DNA of 64,000 bases from Luteitalea pratensis (GCF_001618865.1 NZ_CP015136.1:3941001-4005000); one strand, 5' to 3'; positions 8,901 through 18,027 are shown, counted from the first letter of the stretch. Translations and numbers: made by a program. Notes: generated from the sequence alone by a model not told the origin.

Positions 8901-11255
8901 ATGCCGCAGAAGATCTGCGCGATGACCGTCGCGCTTGCGCTGACCGGCTTGGTCGGGGCCATCGGATGCCGGCGGGAAGAGGCGCCGTCGACGCCAGCCA
9001 GCGTGCCCGGGGCGGTCGCACCGGCGGTCATGGCCAACGCCACGTACGTTGGCCGGGCCCAGTGTGCGCGTTGTCACCAGCCCGAGGAGAAACTCTGGCA
9101 GGGGTCGCACCACGACCTGGCGATGCAGGAGGCCACACCGGCCACCGTGCTCGGCAACTTCGCCGACGCCACCTTCAGCTACGCTGGCACCACGACCCGC
9201 TTCAGCCGGCGCGACGGCCGGTACGTCGTGCGAACAGACGGTCCCGACGGACAGCTCCGCGACTACGACGTGGCGTATGTGTTCGGCGTGTACCCGCTGC
9301 AGCAGTACCTGATCGGGTTTCCCGACGGCCGGTATCAGGCGCTCGGTATCGCCTGGGATAGCCGCACGAAGGCCGAGGGCGGGCAGCGCTGGTACCACTT
9401 GTATCCGGACGAGGCCGTCACGCACTCCGACGTACTGCACTGGACGAAATTCAGCCAGAACTGGAACGCCCAGTGCGCGGTGTGCCATTCCACGAACCTG
9501 CGCAAGGGGTTCGATCGCGCGACCAACACTTACAAGACGACGTGGTCCGAGATGGACGTGTCGTGCGAGACCTGCCATGGGCCGGCGTCCGCGCATGTGG
9601 CATGGGCCAACACGCGCGCGAACGGCGCCGCCGTGACGTCGCCGAGCGCGGCGGACATAGGACTGACCGTGTCGCTCCGTGAGCGGCGTGACGTCCAGTG
9701 GACGATGCAGATGGCCAACGGCATCGCGAAGCGGAGCCCGGCGCTCGGTACGCGGCGCGCAGAAGTGGAGATCTGCGCCCCGTGCCATGCCCGTCGATCG
9801 GAACGATTCGACGCGCACGTGCCCGGCCAGCCGTTCCTTATGTCATACCGGCCGGCGTTCCTCTCCGAAGGGCTGTATCGCGCTGACGGGCAGATGCAGG
9901 ACGAGGTCTACAACTACGGCTCGTTCCTCCAGAGCAAGATGCAAGCAGCCGGCGTGACCTGCTCGGACTGTCACGACCCGCACAGCCTAAAGCAGAAGGC
10001 CGACGGCAACGCGGTCTGCTCACAGTGCCATCTGCCGACGACCTTCGATGGGCCCACCCATCACGGGCACAAGGCAGGAACCGCCGGTGCGTCGTGCGTG
10101 GCCTGCCACATGCCGACCGAGGCGTACATGGGCGTGGATCGCCGGCACGATCACAGCTTCCGCGTGCCGCGGCCGGACTTCAGCGAGCGGTTCGGCACGC
10201 CCAACGCGTGCACTGCCTGTCACGCGAACAAGCCCGCGGCGTGGGCCTCGGCCGCTCTGGACACGTGGCGGACACCGGCGTGGCGGCAGCGACCGCATTT
10301 TGCCGAGACGTTCGCAAAGTCGCGGCAGGGCAGGGCAGACGCCGTCGGCGGGCTGACGACGATTGCCTCGGATGCCCGTCAGCCGGGCATCGTGCGCGCC
10401 TCGGCCCTGGAACTGTTGCAGGACGCCGGGCCGGCCCAACTCGAATTCTCGCTCGACGCACTCGCCGGCGATCCCGACCCGCTGGTCCGACTGGCCGTCG
10501 CGCAGGGCCTGCAACGGCTGGAACCAGCAGCGCGCGCTCGCATCGGCGGCCGCCTCCTCGAGGATCCGCTCAGGTCCATTCGCATCGATGCGGCGTCGGC
10601 CCTGGCCGGCGAGCCCGCCGCGTGGCTGCCCGCGGGGCAGCGAGAGGCGCTCGTGCGGAACCTCGGTGACGTGCGCGTGTCGGAGGCGTTCAACGGCGAT
10701 CGCCCGGAGTCCTTCGTCAACCTGGCATTGCTCGAGGAACGGCGCGGAAATGTCGCGGCGGCCGCAGCCGAGTACGAAGCCGCCACGAAGTACGCGCCCT
10801 GGTTCCTGCCGGCTTATGTGAACCTCGCGGAACTCCAGCGGCAGGGGGGCAACGAGGTTGTCGCCGAGCAGACGCTGCGCCGCGCGCTGGCGGAGGTGCC
10901 CGGCGATGCCGGCGTGCTCTATGCCCTGGGGCTGTCGGTGTACCGCCAGCAGCGGGCTGCGGAGGCCGTGACCTTGCTGGCCCAGGCCGCGAGGGCCGCG
11001 CCCGAGGTGCCGCGCTATCCCTTTGCGTATGCCCTGGCGCTCGAATCGCAGGGAAGACTGCCAGAAGCGCTGCAGGTCATCGACGCTGCGCTCCTCCGTC
11101 ACCCTGATAATCGGGATCTGCTCGACGCCGGCCTGGGCGCCGCCCAGAAGTCCGGCGACGTCGACCGCGCCCGCGCGTATGTCCGCCGCCTGCTGGTCGT
11201 CGCACCAGGGGATCCTGCATTGGTCCAGTTGGCACGCGGGCTCGGCGTGAGGTGA
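8901..11255 (+). CDS. Multihaem c-type cytochrome with HEAT-like and TPR repeats
   Basis: A 784-residue exported protein with eight CXXCH motifs: CARCH 55, CAVCH 192, CETCH 222, CAPCH 292, CSDCH 354, CSQCH 373, CVACH 399 and CTACH 437. The haem part resembles the cytochrome c554/doubled-CXXCH families. From about 470 to 580 there are HEAT-like Ala/Leu repeats, and from about 600 to the end TPR units (such as YAPWFLPAYVNLAELQRQGG). The signal peptide ends GAIGC at residue 23, a weak lipobox, so it may be a lipoprotein. It probably carries out periplasmic electron transfer on a TPR scaffold; the partner is unknown. An 80-bp gap separates it from yaeQ. Confidence 0.85.
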   Translation: MPQKICAMTVALALTGLVGAIGCRREEAPSTPASVPGAVAPAVMANATYVGRAQCARCHQPEEKLWQGSHHDLAMQEATPATVLGNFADATFSYAGTTTRFSRRDGRYVVRTDGPDGQLRDYDVAYVFGVYPLQQYLIGFPDGRYQALGIAWDSRTKAEGGQRWYHLYPDEAVTHSDVLHWTKFSQNWNAQCAVCHSTNLRKGFDRATNTYKTTWSEMDVSCETCHGPASAHVAWANTRANGAAVTSPSAADIGLTVSLRERRDVQWTMQMANGIAKRSPALGTRRAEVEICAPCHARRSERFDAHVPGQPFLMSYRPAFLSEGLYRADGQMQDEVYNYGSFLQSKMQAAGVTCSDCHDPHSLKQKADGNAVCSQCHLPTTFDGPTHHGHKAGTAGASCVACHMPTEAYMGVDRRHDHSFRVPRPDFSERFGTPNACTACHANKPAAWASAALDTWRTPAWRQRPHFAETFAKSRQGRADAVGGLTTIASDARQPGIVRASALELLQDAGPAQLEFSLDALAGDPDPLVRLAVAQGLQRLEPAARARIGGRLLEDPLRSIRIDAASALAGEPAAWLPAGQREALVRNLGDVRVSEAFNGDRPESFVNLALLEERRGNVAAAAAEYEAATKYAPWFLPAYVNLAELQRQGGNEVVAEQTLRRALAEVPGDAGVLYALGLSVYRQQRAAEAVTLLAQAARAAPEVPRYPFAYALALESQGRLPEALQVIDAALLRHPDNRDLLDAGLGAAQKSGDVDRARAYVRRLLVVAPGDPALVQLARGLGVR

Positions 11256-11541
11256 TCTGTGTAGCTCACGCTGCAGCCGCGCCACGAGTACGACGGGTTC
11301 GGCGTCGGCGCCGACACGGACTTCGGCATGGGAGCGCTCGTCGACTGGAAGGCCGTTCGACCATTTCTGATTATCGGCCGCCTACAGCCTGATCAGCTTC
11401 AAGTTCAAGAAGGAGATCGGGTGCGGACGCCTGACGTGCCGCTGAAGGCCTCTCGGCCGACGTCACGGTACGGCTCCGGGAAAGCAGGCCTACAAAGAGC
11501 GAGTCTGGCCTCGGCCGACCGTCGTCTGGGATACTGCCCCG
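11256..11541 (+). pseudogene. Decayed fragment, possibly of an outer-membrane beta-barrel protein
   Basis: The spacer between the cytochrome and the amidase holds coding-like sequence with no intact frame. One frame reads PRHEYDGFGVGADTDFGMG then LVDWKAVRPFLII; it continues only after a frame change as AYSLISFKFKKEI. The alternating aromatic, Gly and polar pattern looks like beta-barrel strands. No start or stop can be assigned. It is probably the tail of a lost gene; the family is not identified. Confidence 0.35.
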
Positions 11542-12330
11542 GTGAGGGGCATCCGCATTGCACTGGCCAACCTGCCGTTTCCCGAGTCGCCGGCCGCCGC
11601 GGTCTCTGGCGCGTGTGAGGCGATCGCGGCAGCGGCGCGTGAGAGGGTGCAGATCATCTGCTTCCCGGAGTGCTACGTGCCCGGGTACCGCGCCGTGGAC
11701 AAGGCCGTGCCTCCACCCGATGCCGCCTGGCTCGCCGCCGCCACCACGACCATTGCGTCAGCGGCTGCGCGCGCACGCCTGACGGTCGTGTTGGGCACCG
11801 AGCGCCTCGACTCGGGCCGTCTGCTCGCGTCGGCCGTGGTCATCGGCCCGGACGGCGTCATCGGCGTGCAGGACAAGGTGCAGATCGATCCGTCGGAAGA
11901 GGGCCTGTACGCTGCGGGTGAGGGCAGGCGGGTCTTCGACGCCGACGGGATGACCTTCGGAGTGACGATCTGCCACGAAGGCTGGCGGTACCCGGAAACC
12001 GTGCGCTGGGCGGCGCGACGGGGCGCACAGGTCGTCTTCCATCAGGCCTTCCACGAAGCGGAGCCGGGCGGGTACCGGCCCGGCAGCTTTGCCGATCCGG
12101 CCAACACATTTCACGAGAAAGCGGTCCTTTGCCGCGCGGCGGAGAACACGTGTTACGTGGCGACGGTCAACTACGCCTGCGAGGGATCGCCGACGACATC
12201 AGCCGTGGCGCGCCCCGACGGGACGCTCCAGTGCTATCAGCCGTACGGTGTGGCCGGCGTGCTCGTCGCCGATCTCGATCTCGATCTCGCCACCGGGTTG
12301 CTGGCGAGCCGATGCCGCTACGAGTACTGA
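11542..12330 (+). CDS. Carbon-nitrogen hydrolase (nitrilase superfamily)
   Basis: This 262-residue protein has the catalytic triad of the nitrilase/amidase superfamily: Glu in FPECYVPGY (near 43), Lys in QDKVQIDPSE (near 113) and Cys in VTICHEGWRYPE (near 146). Such enzymes hydrolyse amide or nitrile C-N bonds through a Cys thioester. The sequence after the Lys (PSEEGLYAAGEGRRVF) is typical of the omega-amidase-like or N-carbamoyl amidase branches, but the substrate cannot be assigned. The GTG at 11542 gives a start directly before the first beta strand (IRIALANLPF). Confidence 0.85.
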   Translation: MRGIRIALANLPFPESPAAAVSGACEAIAAAARERVQIICFPECYVPGYRAVDKAVPPPDAAWLAAATTTIASAAARARLTVVLGTERLDSGRLLASAVVIGPDGVIGVQDKVQIDPSEEGLYAAGEGRRVFDADGMTFGVTICHEGWRYPETVRWAARRGAQVVFHQAFHEAEPGGYRPGSFADPANTFHEKAVLCRAAENTCYVATVNYACEGSPTTSAVARPDGTLQCYQPYGVAGVLVADLDLDLATGLLASRCRYEY

Positions 12331-12389
12331 ACAACACGAACACGCGTCAGGCGTGGCGCCTGACGCAGCCATTGTCCCAAGGAGCCTGA

Positions 12390-13007
12390 ATGATCCGCAC
12401 TCTCACTCGCGTGGCGCTGCTCGCCGCGGCGCTGCCGGTGGTCCTGCTGGCCGACACCAAGTTCACGTCCACCTGGGCCGCGCCCGAGGCAAAGCAGGTG
12501 AGTTTCACCGGCAAGAAGGTGGCGACACTGGTGATGTCGAGCGACGACAGTCTCCGCATGTCCGGTGAAGAAGGGCTCGTCACGGAACTGAAGGCGCGCG
12601 GCATCAATGCCGTCGCCGCCTATCGCCTGATCCCGAAGGAAGAACTCACCGATCCCGACAAGGCCCGCGGCTGGTTCGAGCGCACCAGCGTCGAGGGGGT
12701 GATCGTGATGCGGCCGGTCAGCATGGGCAAGCGCACCGTGTACACGCCGCCGGTCTGGACGTCGACGTACTACAACTCGCTGTGGGGATACTACGGCTAC
12801 GGGTGGGGCGCCATGTACGATCCCGGCTCGATCCGTGAGGACATGGTGGTCGCCATCGAGACGCTGATCTACAGCGTGCCGACCAACGCCCTCCTGTGGG
12901 CCGGCTCCAGCGAGACCACCAACCCGAAGGACTCGCGCAAGCTCCTCGCCGATCTCGTCAAGGAGGCGGCAAAGGAGATGAAAAAGCAGGGACTGGCGGT
13001 CAAGTAA
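12390..13007 (+). CDS. Exported protein of unknown function (DUF4136-like)
   Basis: A 205-residue protein with a clear signal peptide (MIRTLTRVALLAAALPVVLLA, cut near residue 21). Its mature start TKFTSTWAAPEAKQVSFTGKKVATLVM resembles DUF4136 and related periplasmic proteins. Residues 105-135 are Tyr/Gly-rich (YYNSLWGYYGYGWGAMYDPG). The ATG follows the spacing motif AAGGAGCCTG. No catalytic motif is seen, so no function is proposed. Confidence 0.75.
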   Translation: MIRTLTRVALLAAALPVVLLADTKFTSTWAAPEAKQVSFTGKKVATLVMSSDDSLRMSGEEGLVTELKARGINAVAAYRLIPKEELTDPDKARGWFERTSVEGVIVMRPVSMGKRTVYTPPVWTSTYYNSLWGYYGYGWGAMYDPGSIREDMVVAIETLIYSVPTNALLWAGSSETTNPKDSRKLLADLVKEAAKEMKKQGLAVK

Positions 13008-13013
13008 CGCGAC

Positions 13014-13034
13014 GAACGCCGAACGCCGAACGCC
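13014..13034. repeat. Heptanucleotide tandem repeat (GAACGCC x3)
   Basis: Three exact GAACGCC units begin 7 bp after the stop codon of the preceding gene. The same unit recurs at 31481-31508 and 46560-46587. Confidence 0.85.
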
Positions 13035-13106
13035 CTGACGAGGAGCTCGTCGCTAATCCCAAGTGCGTCGCGTCCAGTCCGCGGCTTGCATGTGCACTCT
13101 TGCATG

Positions 13107-13126
13107 TGTACTAATGTACTAGTACA
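13107..13126. promoter_or_regulatory. Candidate operator palindrome upstream of a small exported protein
   Basis: The perfect 12-bp palindrome TGTACTAGTACA (13115-13126) is preceded by another TGTACTA half-site at 13106-13112. It lies 27 bp before the start of the next gene, where a repressor could block transcription. Spaced TGTACTA or AGTACA half-sites are typical of dimeric winged-helix repressors; the regulator is unknown. Confidence 0.35.
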
Positions 13127-13152
13127 CTGTGGCACGACAAAGAGAGGGACAC

Positions 13153-13581
13153 ATGCGAACGCTTCTCGTGGCAACCGTCTTCAGTGTCTGTGCTCTGGTG
13201 AGTATGGACGCGCACCCCAACACCAACAGCAGCGACGTGGTCGGCACGTGGACCGGTCCCGCGCGGTGTCAGCACGGCGATGGCGAAACGATCACGCTGA
13301 TCATCAAGCGCGACTCCGCCGGCAAGCTGCAGGGAGCGACAGACTGGGCGCGCTCCACCTCTGACGGGCGCCATGGCCCGGCGATGGCGTTCACGACGAT
13401 GACCGTCGAGGGTGGACGCATCAGCGGCAGCACGACCGCGGACGGCCGAACGGCGCGCCTGAGCGCCGTTGTGCGCGGAGACACGATCGAAGGAAGCTGG
13501 CAGATTGATGAAGGCGATGACAAATGGACCTTTACCGGCGAGCGTCAGCGGGAGCCGGCCGGAAGCACGCGGCCACGCTGA
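13153..13581 (+). CDS. Small exported protein, lipocalin-like fold suspected
   Basis: The start at the ATG at 13153 has AGAGAGGGA just upstream and gives 142 residues: a signal peptide (MRTLLVATVFSVCALVSMDA), then VVGTWTGPARC and beta-rich repeats (TVEGGRISGSTTADGR, VRGDTIEGSWQIDEGDDKWTFTG). The alternation of G-x-W and short strands resembles small lipocalin-like or avidin-like barrels found in acidobacterial genomes. No ligand site can be identified. The protein is probably periplasmic. Confidence 0.65.
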   Translation: MRTLLVATVFSVCALVSMDAHPNTNSSDVVGTWTGPARCQHGDGETITLIIKRDSAGKLQGATDWARSTSDGRHGPAMAFTTMTVEGGRISGSTTADGRTARLSAVVRGDTIEGSWQIDEGDDKWTFTGERQREPAGSTRPR

Positions 13582-13641
13582 GACCGCCTCGTCAGATCAC
13601 GTGACGGCGCGGGGTGACCGCCGCGCCGTCTCCGTGGCAGG

Positions 13642-13884
13642 ATGGACGGCATGACTCCCGAAGCGCAGCAGCATCGGGCCGCCAGCGCCGCCGACGTGCT
13701 CGACCGGATTGGCGCGAGCCTGATCGAACTGAACGGTCAACTGCAGGCCGCCGGCGACGATGTCAAGGGACAGCAGGCAGTGCTGGCCCTGTTCAGCCAG
13801 TTCGTGGAGACGACGCTTCCAGAGCTCACGGATTTGTCGATGCAGCTTCGGCCCACGCGCATCGTGCGGCCAGGCGAGCCCTGA
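13642..13884 (+). CDS. Small hypothetical protein
   Basis: An 80-residue frame with coding character: Ala/Leu/Gln-rich helices (AADVLDRIGASLIELNGQLQ and QQAVLALFSQFVETTLPELT), no membrane segment and no recognised domain. The start could be the ATG at 13642 or the one at 13651. It lies at the border between ordinary genes and the accessory region. It is not recognised; it is kept because its composition is clearly protein-like. Confidence 0.45.
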   Translation: MDGMTPEAQQHRAASAADVLDRIGASLIELNGQLQAAGDDVKGQQAVLALFSQFVETTLPELTDLSMQLRPTRIVRPGEP

Positions 13885-13929
13885 TCGACCCGCGCGTCAA
13901 CGCGCCCAGCCGCCGACCAGCGCCCGCTG

Positions 13930-14225
13930 GTCATCACTCGGCCGGTATGCCGAGAAAGCTCTGGTCGTGGGTGGCGGCGGCGCCGAGGGTCAGCGAGCCG
14001 CGGATGTCGGCGCGCGTGCCGTCCAGCACGGTGAACCAAGTACGTCGCTGTGCTCTGCAGGTGCATCACATCGATCAGTTCATGTACGCCGACCCGATCA
14101 GCCAGGAACTTCGTGTACGAGAGTGCGCAGGAGTAGGCGGTGGGCGCGACCGTGACGCGATCGGTGGTCAGGGCCGGGGCGACCCGCACGACATGAGCGC
14201 GCCACGACTTCTGCGGGGCAGTGGC
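13930..14225 (-). pseudogene. Frameshifted gene remnant of unknown family
   Basis: The minus strand encodes RVAPALTTDRVTVAPTAYSC and FLADRVGVHELIDVMHLQST, then switches frame to FTVLDGTRADIRGSLTLGAA and DQSFLGIPAE before a stop. Both pieces are protein-like but need a frame change near 14035. The family is not recognised. It belongs to a 1.1-kb stretch without intact genes that ends at the PEP-CTERM gene. Confidence 0.35.
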
Positions 14226-14329
14226 CCGCCAAGGACACGCCGGACGACCCCTCGCACCGATACTTGACGGCTGAAGTTTGTTACTCCCATGTCTCTTGAC
14301 CTCGGGCCGTCCGGTCCCGACGTCACGCC

Positions 14330-14455
14330 CGCCTGGGTGCGCCTGGGGACCCTCACCAACACGGCCGGACAGCCGTCTGCGACGCCCATGCCCACGCGCT
14401 CGGCCTTGAACTGCTGCTGATGGTGGACGCCGACGTCAAGCGGGCCGTCAGGCCT
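14330..14455 (+). pseudogene. Decayed copy of a small mobile-element protein
   Basis: Read with one frameshift near 14360, the strand gives VRLGTLTN then HGRTAVCDAHAHALGLELL. This aligns with LRLWTLHKDGRTATCDAQAH followed by TLGLELL at 20661-20735 inside the tRNA-Val island. The two are copies of one small protein family, both broken soon after the LGLEL block. A copy here, left of the integrase remnant, supports the view that 13.9-16.5 kb is an older relative of the island. Confidence 0.5.
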
Positions 14456-15046
14456 CGTGCGTGTCCAGCACCGTGCGCGATGCCCGCTGTGTGGCCCGGC
14501 CAGTGCATCGGCGCCGGGCCACCTTGCAGGGCGGAGAGGACGACGAACATGGCGAAACGACGACGCGGGACAACGATGGTGCGAGCGTCACGACGAACGG
14601 GCCCGCAGACCAAGGCGATGATCCACGAGGTCGAAGTCGCGGGGATGTCGCGCATGACGCGGCCGTTCCTCGGATTGACTACGGACGATGAGCGATCCCC
14701 ATTCGGGCCAGGCTCGAACTAGGGATTGACGCATTGATGCTCAATTGGATCTAAGTCCCGGCTTGGCGCGTCTAAGCCCGCAAGACGAACCCTGCCCTTT
14801 GGAGAAACTTTCGTCTGTCAACGCAGGGTGGTTGACAAACAACGAACGGGTTCTGAGCACAGAGGTCGCTGAACCGGACGGGTCTTGGTCGTCTGCGGTT
14901 GTTGTAGAGAATTTCCGGCAACACCCTCCTACTGGATCAGGCTGGCCGCCGGTGATCGCCTTGCTCGGGTGCAGCGTGGTGTTCAGCTGCTGCCTGAACC
15001 GGGTAGCGGCGAAGAGCGCCTCGTAAGGGCGACGAAGGAGATCGAT
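14456..15046. other. Gene-poor stretch before the PEP-CTERM gene
   Basis: No frame with convincing protein character was found. A perfect TTGACA stands at 14832-14837 but lacks a matching -10 element. No known riboswitch or sigma-54 motif could be recognised. The last 300 bp presumably contain the promoter and leader of the PEP-CTERM gene; a GAAGGAG ribosome site lies at 15034-15040. Confidence 0.4.
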
Positions 15047-15802
15047 ATGAGGAAGACAATCTCAGGAGTGCTCGTGGGTGCTGTCGCACTAGCGTGCGTG
15101 ATTGGCACGAGCACGAAGGCAGATGCGGCGCTTTTTGCGGCGATTTGCGACGACCTGGCCTGCGCCGGCGGGAACGATTTCATCGTTCTCGACAACAACG
15201 GCAACACCAGCGGGGGTGGCGCTGCGACCGATACGATCGGGGCGGTAGGGGCGATCAGTTTCGGAACCTCCGCCTTCGGTTATTCGCTCGTGGTGAACAC
15301 CACGCAGAGTAAGCCGATGCTTGGTAGCGCGGCTTCGCCACAGCTGGACGTGACGTTCACGGCGACGACGAGCAACTCCAACAGCAACAGCGTCTTCCTG
15401 TATGCGAGCGACACGGATTTCCTCGGAGCGACCGTGCATCCGTTCCTGTTGACGTTCGGCGGAACAAACTCGGGCGGGAGCGGAACAGCCACGGGGCGGG
15501 CCTGGGGTGGCACGTCGAACACGGCGCTACAGTTCAGCGGCGCGAACTTGTTCGGCACGGTCGGGCCGCTGTCCAATCCGGCGTTCGCCGGATCGGTTGG
15601 GGGAACCTTTACGTCGGTCGTCAGCCCGTTTTCGCTGACGATCGGCGTTGCGATAAACCGCACGAGTGCCGGCACGACGACCGGCGACCTAAACCTGTCG
15701 CCTTCAACGATTCCCGAACCCGCCTCGATGGCACTCCTCGGCTTGGGGCTCATGGGCTTCGGCGCCGTCAAACGCATTCACAAGGGCAAGCAGGTCAAGT
15801 AA
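15047..15802 (+). CDS. PEP-CTERM sorting domain protein
   Basis: A 251-residue secreted protein with a signal peptide (MRKTISGVLVGAVALACVIG, cut near ADA). The beta-rich body is high in Ser, Thr, Gly and Asn. The C-terminal signal IPEPASMALLGLGLMGFG is followed by basic residues (KRIHKGK), the PEP-CTERM architecture. An exosortase should cleave at the PEP motif and hand the protein to the outer envelope or extracellular matrix; none is encoded in this window. The ATG at 15047 has GAAGGAG 7 nt upstream. The body resembles exported PEP-CTERM proteins of unknown function with internal repeats. Confidence 0.88.
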   Translation: MRKTISGVLVGAVALACVIGTSTKADAALFAAICDDLACAGGNDFIVLDNNGNTSGGGAATDTIGAVGAISFGTSAFGYSLVVNTTQSKPMLGSAASPQLDVTFTATTSNSNSNSVFLYASDTDFLGATVHPFLLTFGGTNSGGSGTATGRAWGGTSNTALQFSGANLFGTVGPLSNPAFAGSVGGTFTSVVSPFSLTIGVAINRTSAGTTTGDLNLSPSTIPEPASMALLGLGLMGFGAVKRIHKGKQVK

Positions 15803-15851
15803 CACACGCCGTCATCCTGTCAAGGTCGGAGGCGTCGGCCCTCACAAGCAG

Positions 15852-16518
15852 GTCGAGTGGAAGAAGTTGGTCGAGTCGCCGGCCCGTGGCGTGCCGCCGG
15901 TTGAAGGTCGCCAACTCGCGCACGCGCGCCATCACGCTCGACGATCAGGGCCGCCTCCTGGCCGAACTGCCGACGCAGGTGCGGCGCATTGCCCAGGTCG
16001 CGCTCCTGACCGGCGCCCGCATCGGGGAGGTGCTCGACCTGACCTGGGACGAACTCACCGAGACGGACCTCACGTTTCGCCGCACGAAGAACGGCGGGGC
16101 GCGCACCCTGCCGATGTCCGAGGCGCTCAAGACGGTCTTCGGGGAGGTCAAGCGCCGGGGGGCCTACGTCGTCATGACCCGGAAGGGGACGGGGCTGCAC
16201 GGCAAGGGGAAGGCCGAGGCGACCCGGTACACTGCCAACGGCTTCCGGCACACGTTCCGCCGGGCCGTCGAGCGGGCCGGACTGGACGGCGCGAAGGTGA
16301 CGCCGCACACGATGCGGCACACCGTCCTGAGCCGGAGGGTCGCCGCCGGCCACGACGATCACACGGTCATGGAAATCAGCGGCCATCGGTCGACGCGGAT
16401 GCTCCAGCGGTACACACATCCCCAGCGGGCACACTGCGTCGCGGCGCTCCAGAGCGTGGCCTTCTCGGTCACAAACAGGGCACAACCACCTGAAACAGCC
16501 CAAGGCGGCGAAGGGTGA
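15852..16518 (+). pseudogene. Tyrosine recombinase (phage-type integrase) remnant, N-terminus lost and frameshifted
   Basis: From 15886 one frame encodes a complete catalytic domain: Arg in LLTGARIGEVLDL, Lys in FRRTKNGG, HTMRH, GHRS and the nucleophile Tyr in QRYTHP. Upstream sequence in a different frame reads VEWKKLVESPAR, which belongs directly before LKVANSRTRAITLDD in such integrases, so a frameshift lies near 15895. The N-terminal arm-binding and core-binding domains are missing. It ends 22 bp before the left 53-bp attachment repeat, so it probably belonged to an earlier element at the same tRNA site. Confidence 0.75.
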
Positions 16519-16539
16519 AACTTGCGAAATTGCTTAGGA

Positions 16540-16592
16540 TTTGTGGTGCGCAGTACTGGATTCGAACCAGTGACCCCCGCCGTGTGAAGGCG
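16540..16592. repeat. Left attachment repeat: duplicated 3' end of tRNA-Val (att site)
   Basis: This 53-bp sequence is identical to 21488-21540. It contains, in minus orientation, the anticodon-arm 3' half, variable loop, T-arm, acceptor 3' strand and CCA of tRNA-Val. Right of 16592 the sequence departs from the tRNA, so it is not a functional tRNA. It is the boundary left by site-specific integration into the tRNA 3' end. Confidence 0.92.
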
Positions 16593-16709
16593 AATCCGCC
16601 TGCACCCCAGGCACACCGATAGACACGTCAAAAACACGGAATTCATTGAGGTAATCGGCTCAGAATGAGTGGCCCATTGTGTACCGCGGTGCACCTCGGT
16701 ACACTAGTA

Positions 16710-16730
16710 CTGCACCCCTAATGCACCCCC
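16710..16730. repeat. Inner 21-bp direct repeat, left copy (two TGCACCCC boxes)
   Basis: This 21-bp sequence contains TGCACCCC twice, 11 bp apart, and recurs exactly at 21404-21424 near the other end of the island. A further TGCACCCC lies at 16600-16607. Its position about 130 bp inside the left att repeat and upstream of the integrase fits arm-type integrase binding sites; this is inference. Confidence 0.6.
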
Positions 16731-16791
16731 AGAACCGGCGCGGTCCACACCCCCACGTCTATCAGGGTGCTCCATTCAAGGGCTGATCCGC

Positions 16792-18027
16792 ATGCAGGCG
16801 ACCATCAACGCCACTCTCGTCAAGACCCTGACGGCTCAACCGCTCGCGGCTGATCAGGACGTGCGCGACAACAAGCTACGCGGCTTCGTCCTCCGCTGCC
16901 GGCGTTCCGGAATCCACACCTACCGCGCACAAGTCGGGCGCGGGCAGTGGGTGACGATCGGCACCACGGACAAACTCACCACGCAGCAAGCCCGCGACGA
17001 GGCGACGCGTGTGCTGTCGGCCGTGGCGCTGGGCGCGAATCCCGTTGAAGAGCGCCGCGCGAAGCGGCAAGCGCACGACCTCGCCGGCTTCTTGAACGAC
17101 GTTTACGAGCCGTGGGCGACCGTGCATCTCACGACGGGCACCGAGACGATCGCGCGACTCAGGGCCAGCTTCGCCGAACTCCTCGAGACGAAGCTCAGCG
17201 CGTTGTCGGCGTGGCACCTTGAGCGTTGGCGGACGAACCGTCGCAAGGCCGGCGTCCGTCCCTCCACCATCAACCGGGACCTGAACGATCTTCGGGCGCT
17301 GCTGGGGCGAGCGGTGCAGTGGAAGCACTTGAAGGGCAATCCTCTCGACGACGTCAAGCCCGAGCGCGTGGATCGCCGGGCCAACGTGCGATATCTCTCC
17401 CGGGACGAGGAGGGACGGCTTCTAACGGCGCTCGCGGCTCGGGACGAGCGGCTCCGTGATGGGCGTGCATCGGCGAACGTCTGGCGTGATGCGCGAGGCT
17501 ACGAGCCCCTCCCGACCCTTGAAACCTACGCCGACCACCTCACACCGCTCGTTCTCCTGGCAATGCATACGGGCTTGCGCCGCGGCGAACTGTTCTCGCT
17601 CGAGTGGCCCGACATCAACCTTGCTGCAGCGCGTCTCACGGTGCGTGGGCAAACCGCGAAGAGCGGGCAGACTCGCCATTTGCCGCTCAACGGCGCTGCC
17701 ATTGGTGTGTTGACAGCGTGGGGGCCGCGGCCGGCCGGCTACGTGTTCCCGTCACCCAACGACAGTTCGCGCCCGCTGGCTGATGTGAAGACCGCATGGC
17801 TCGAGCTGCTGAAGCGCGCGAGCATCGCCGGCTTCCGCTTTCACGACCTGCGGCACACGTTCGCGAGCAACTTGGTGCAGGCCGGCGTCGATCTCGCCGT
17901 CGTGCGCGACCTCTTGGGCCACAGCACGATCCTCATGACCGAAAAGTACGCGCACTTGAGCCCTAACCAGGCGGTAGACGCGGTGGCCCGGCTGGTTCGC
18001 TCGTGGCTAGTGGACTGTATCAGCTGA
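16792..18027 (+). CDS. int: Tyrosine-type site-specific integrase (3' end altered by IS insertion)
   Basis: The 411-residue product has an N-terminal arm-binding domain of the DUF4102 type (DVRDNKLRGFVLRCRRSG), a core-binding helix domain at 110-200 and the catalytic domain at 220-400: Arg in LAMHTGLRRGE, Lys in RGQTAKSGQ, HDLRH, GHSTI and Tyr in EKYAHL. It catalyses recombination between the tRNA 3' end and the element. The last six residues before the stop are read from the terminal repeat of the IS630-type element; the original tail resumes after the IS at 19122. The catalytic domain is complete, so activity may persist. Confidence 0.88.
   Translation: MQATINATLVKTLTAQPLAADQDVRDNKLRGFVLRCRRSGIHTYRAQVGRGQWVTIGTTDKLTTQQARDEATRVLSAVALGANPVEERRAKRQAHDLAGFLNDVYEPWATVHLTTGTETIARLRASFAELLETKLSALSAWHLERWRTNRRKAGVRPSTINRDLNDLRALLGRAVQWKHLKGNPLDDVKPERVDRRANVRYLSRDEEGRLLTALAARDERLRDGRASANVWRDARGYEPLPTLETYADHLTPLVLLAMHTGLRRGELFSLEWPDINLAAARLTVRGQTAKSGQTRHLPLNGAAIGVLTAWGPRPAGYVFPSPNDSSRPLADVKTAWLELLKRASIAGFRFHDLRHTFASNLVQAGVDLAVVRDLLGHSTILMTEKYAHLSPNQAVDAVARLVRSWLVDCIS

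Noticed and set aside
14740-15046. c-di-GMP riboswitch or sigma-54 promoter upstream of the PEP-CTERM gene
   Set aside because: No GEMM-type core and no GG-N10-GC element with consensus flanks could be recognised in the leader.
16544-16592. Second tRNA-Val gene
   Set aside because: Only the 3' half is present; the D-arm, acceptor 5' strand and half of the anticodon stem are missing, so it is an attachment-site remnant.
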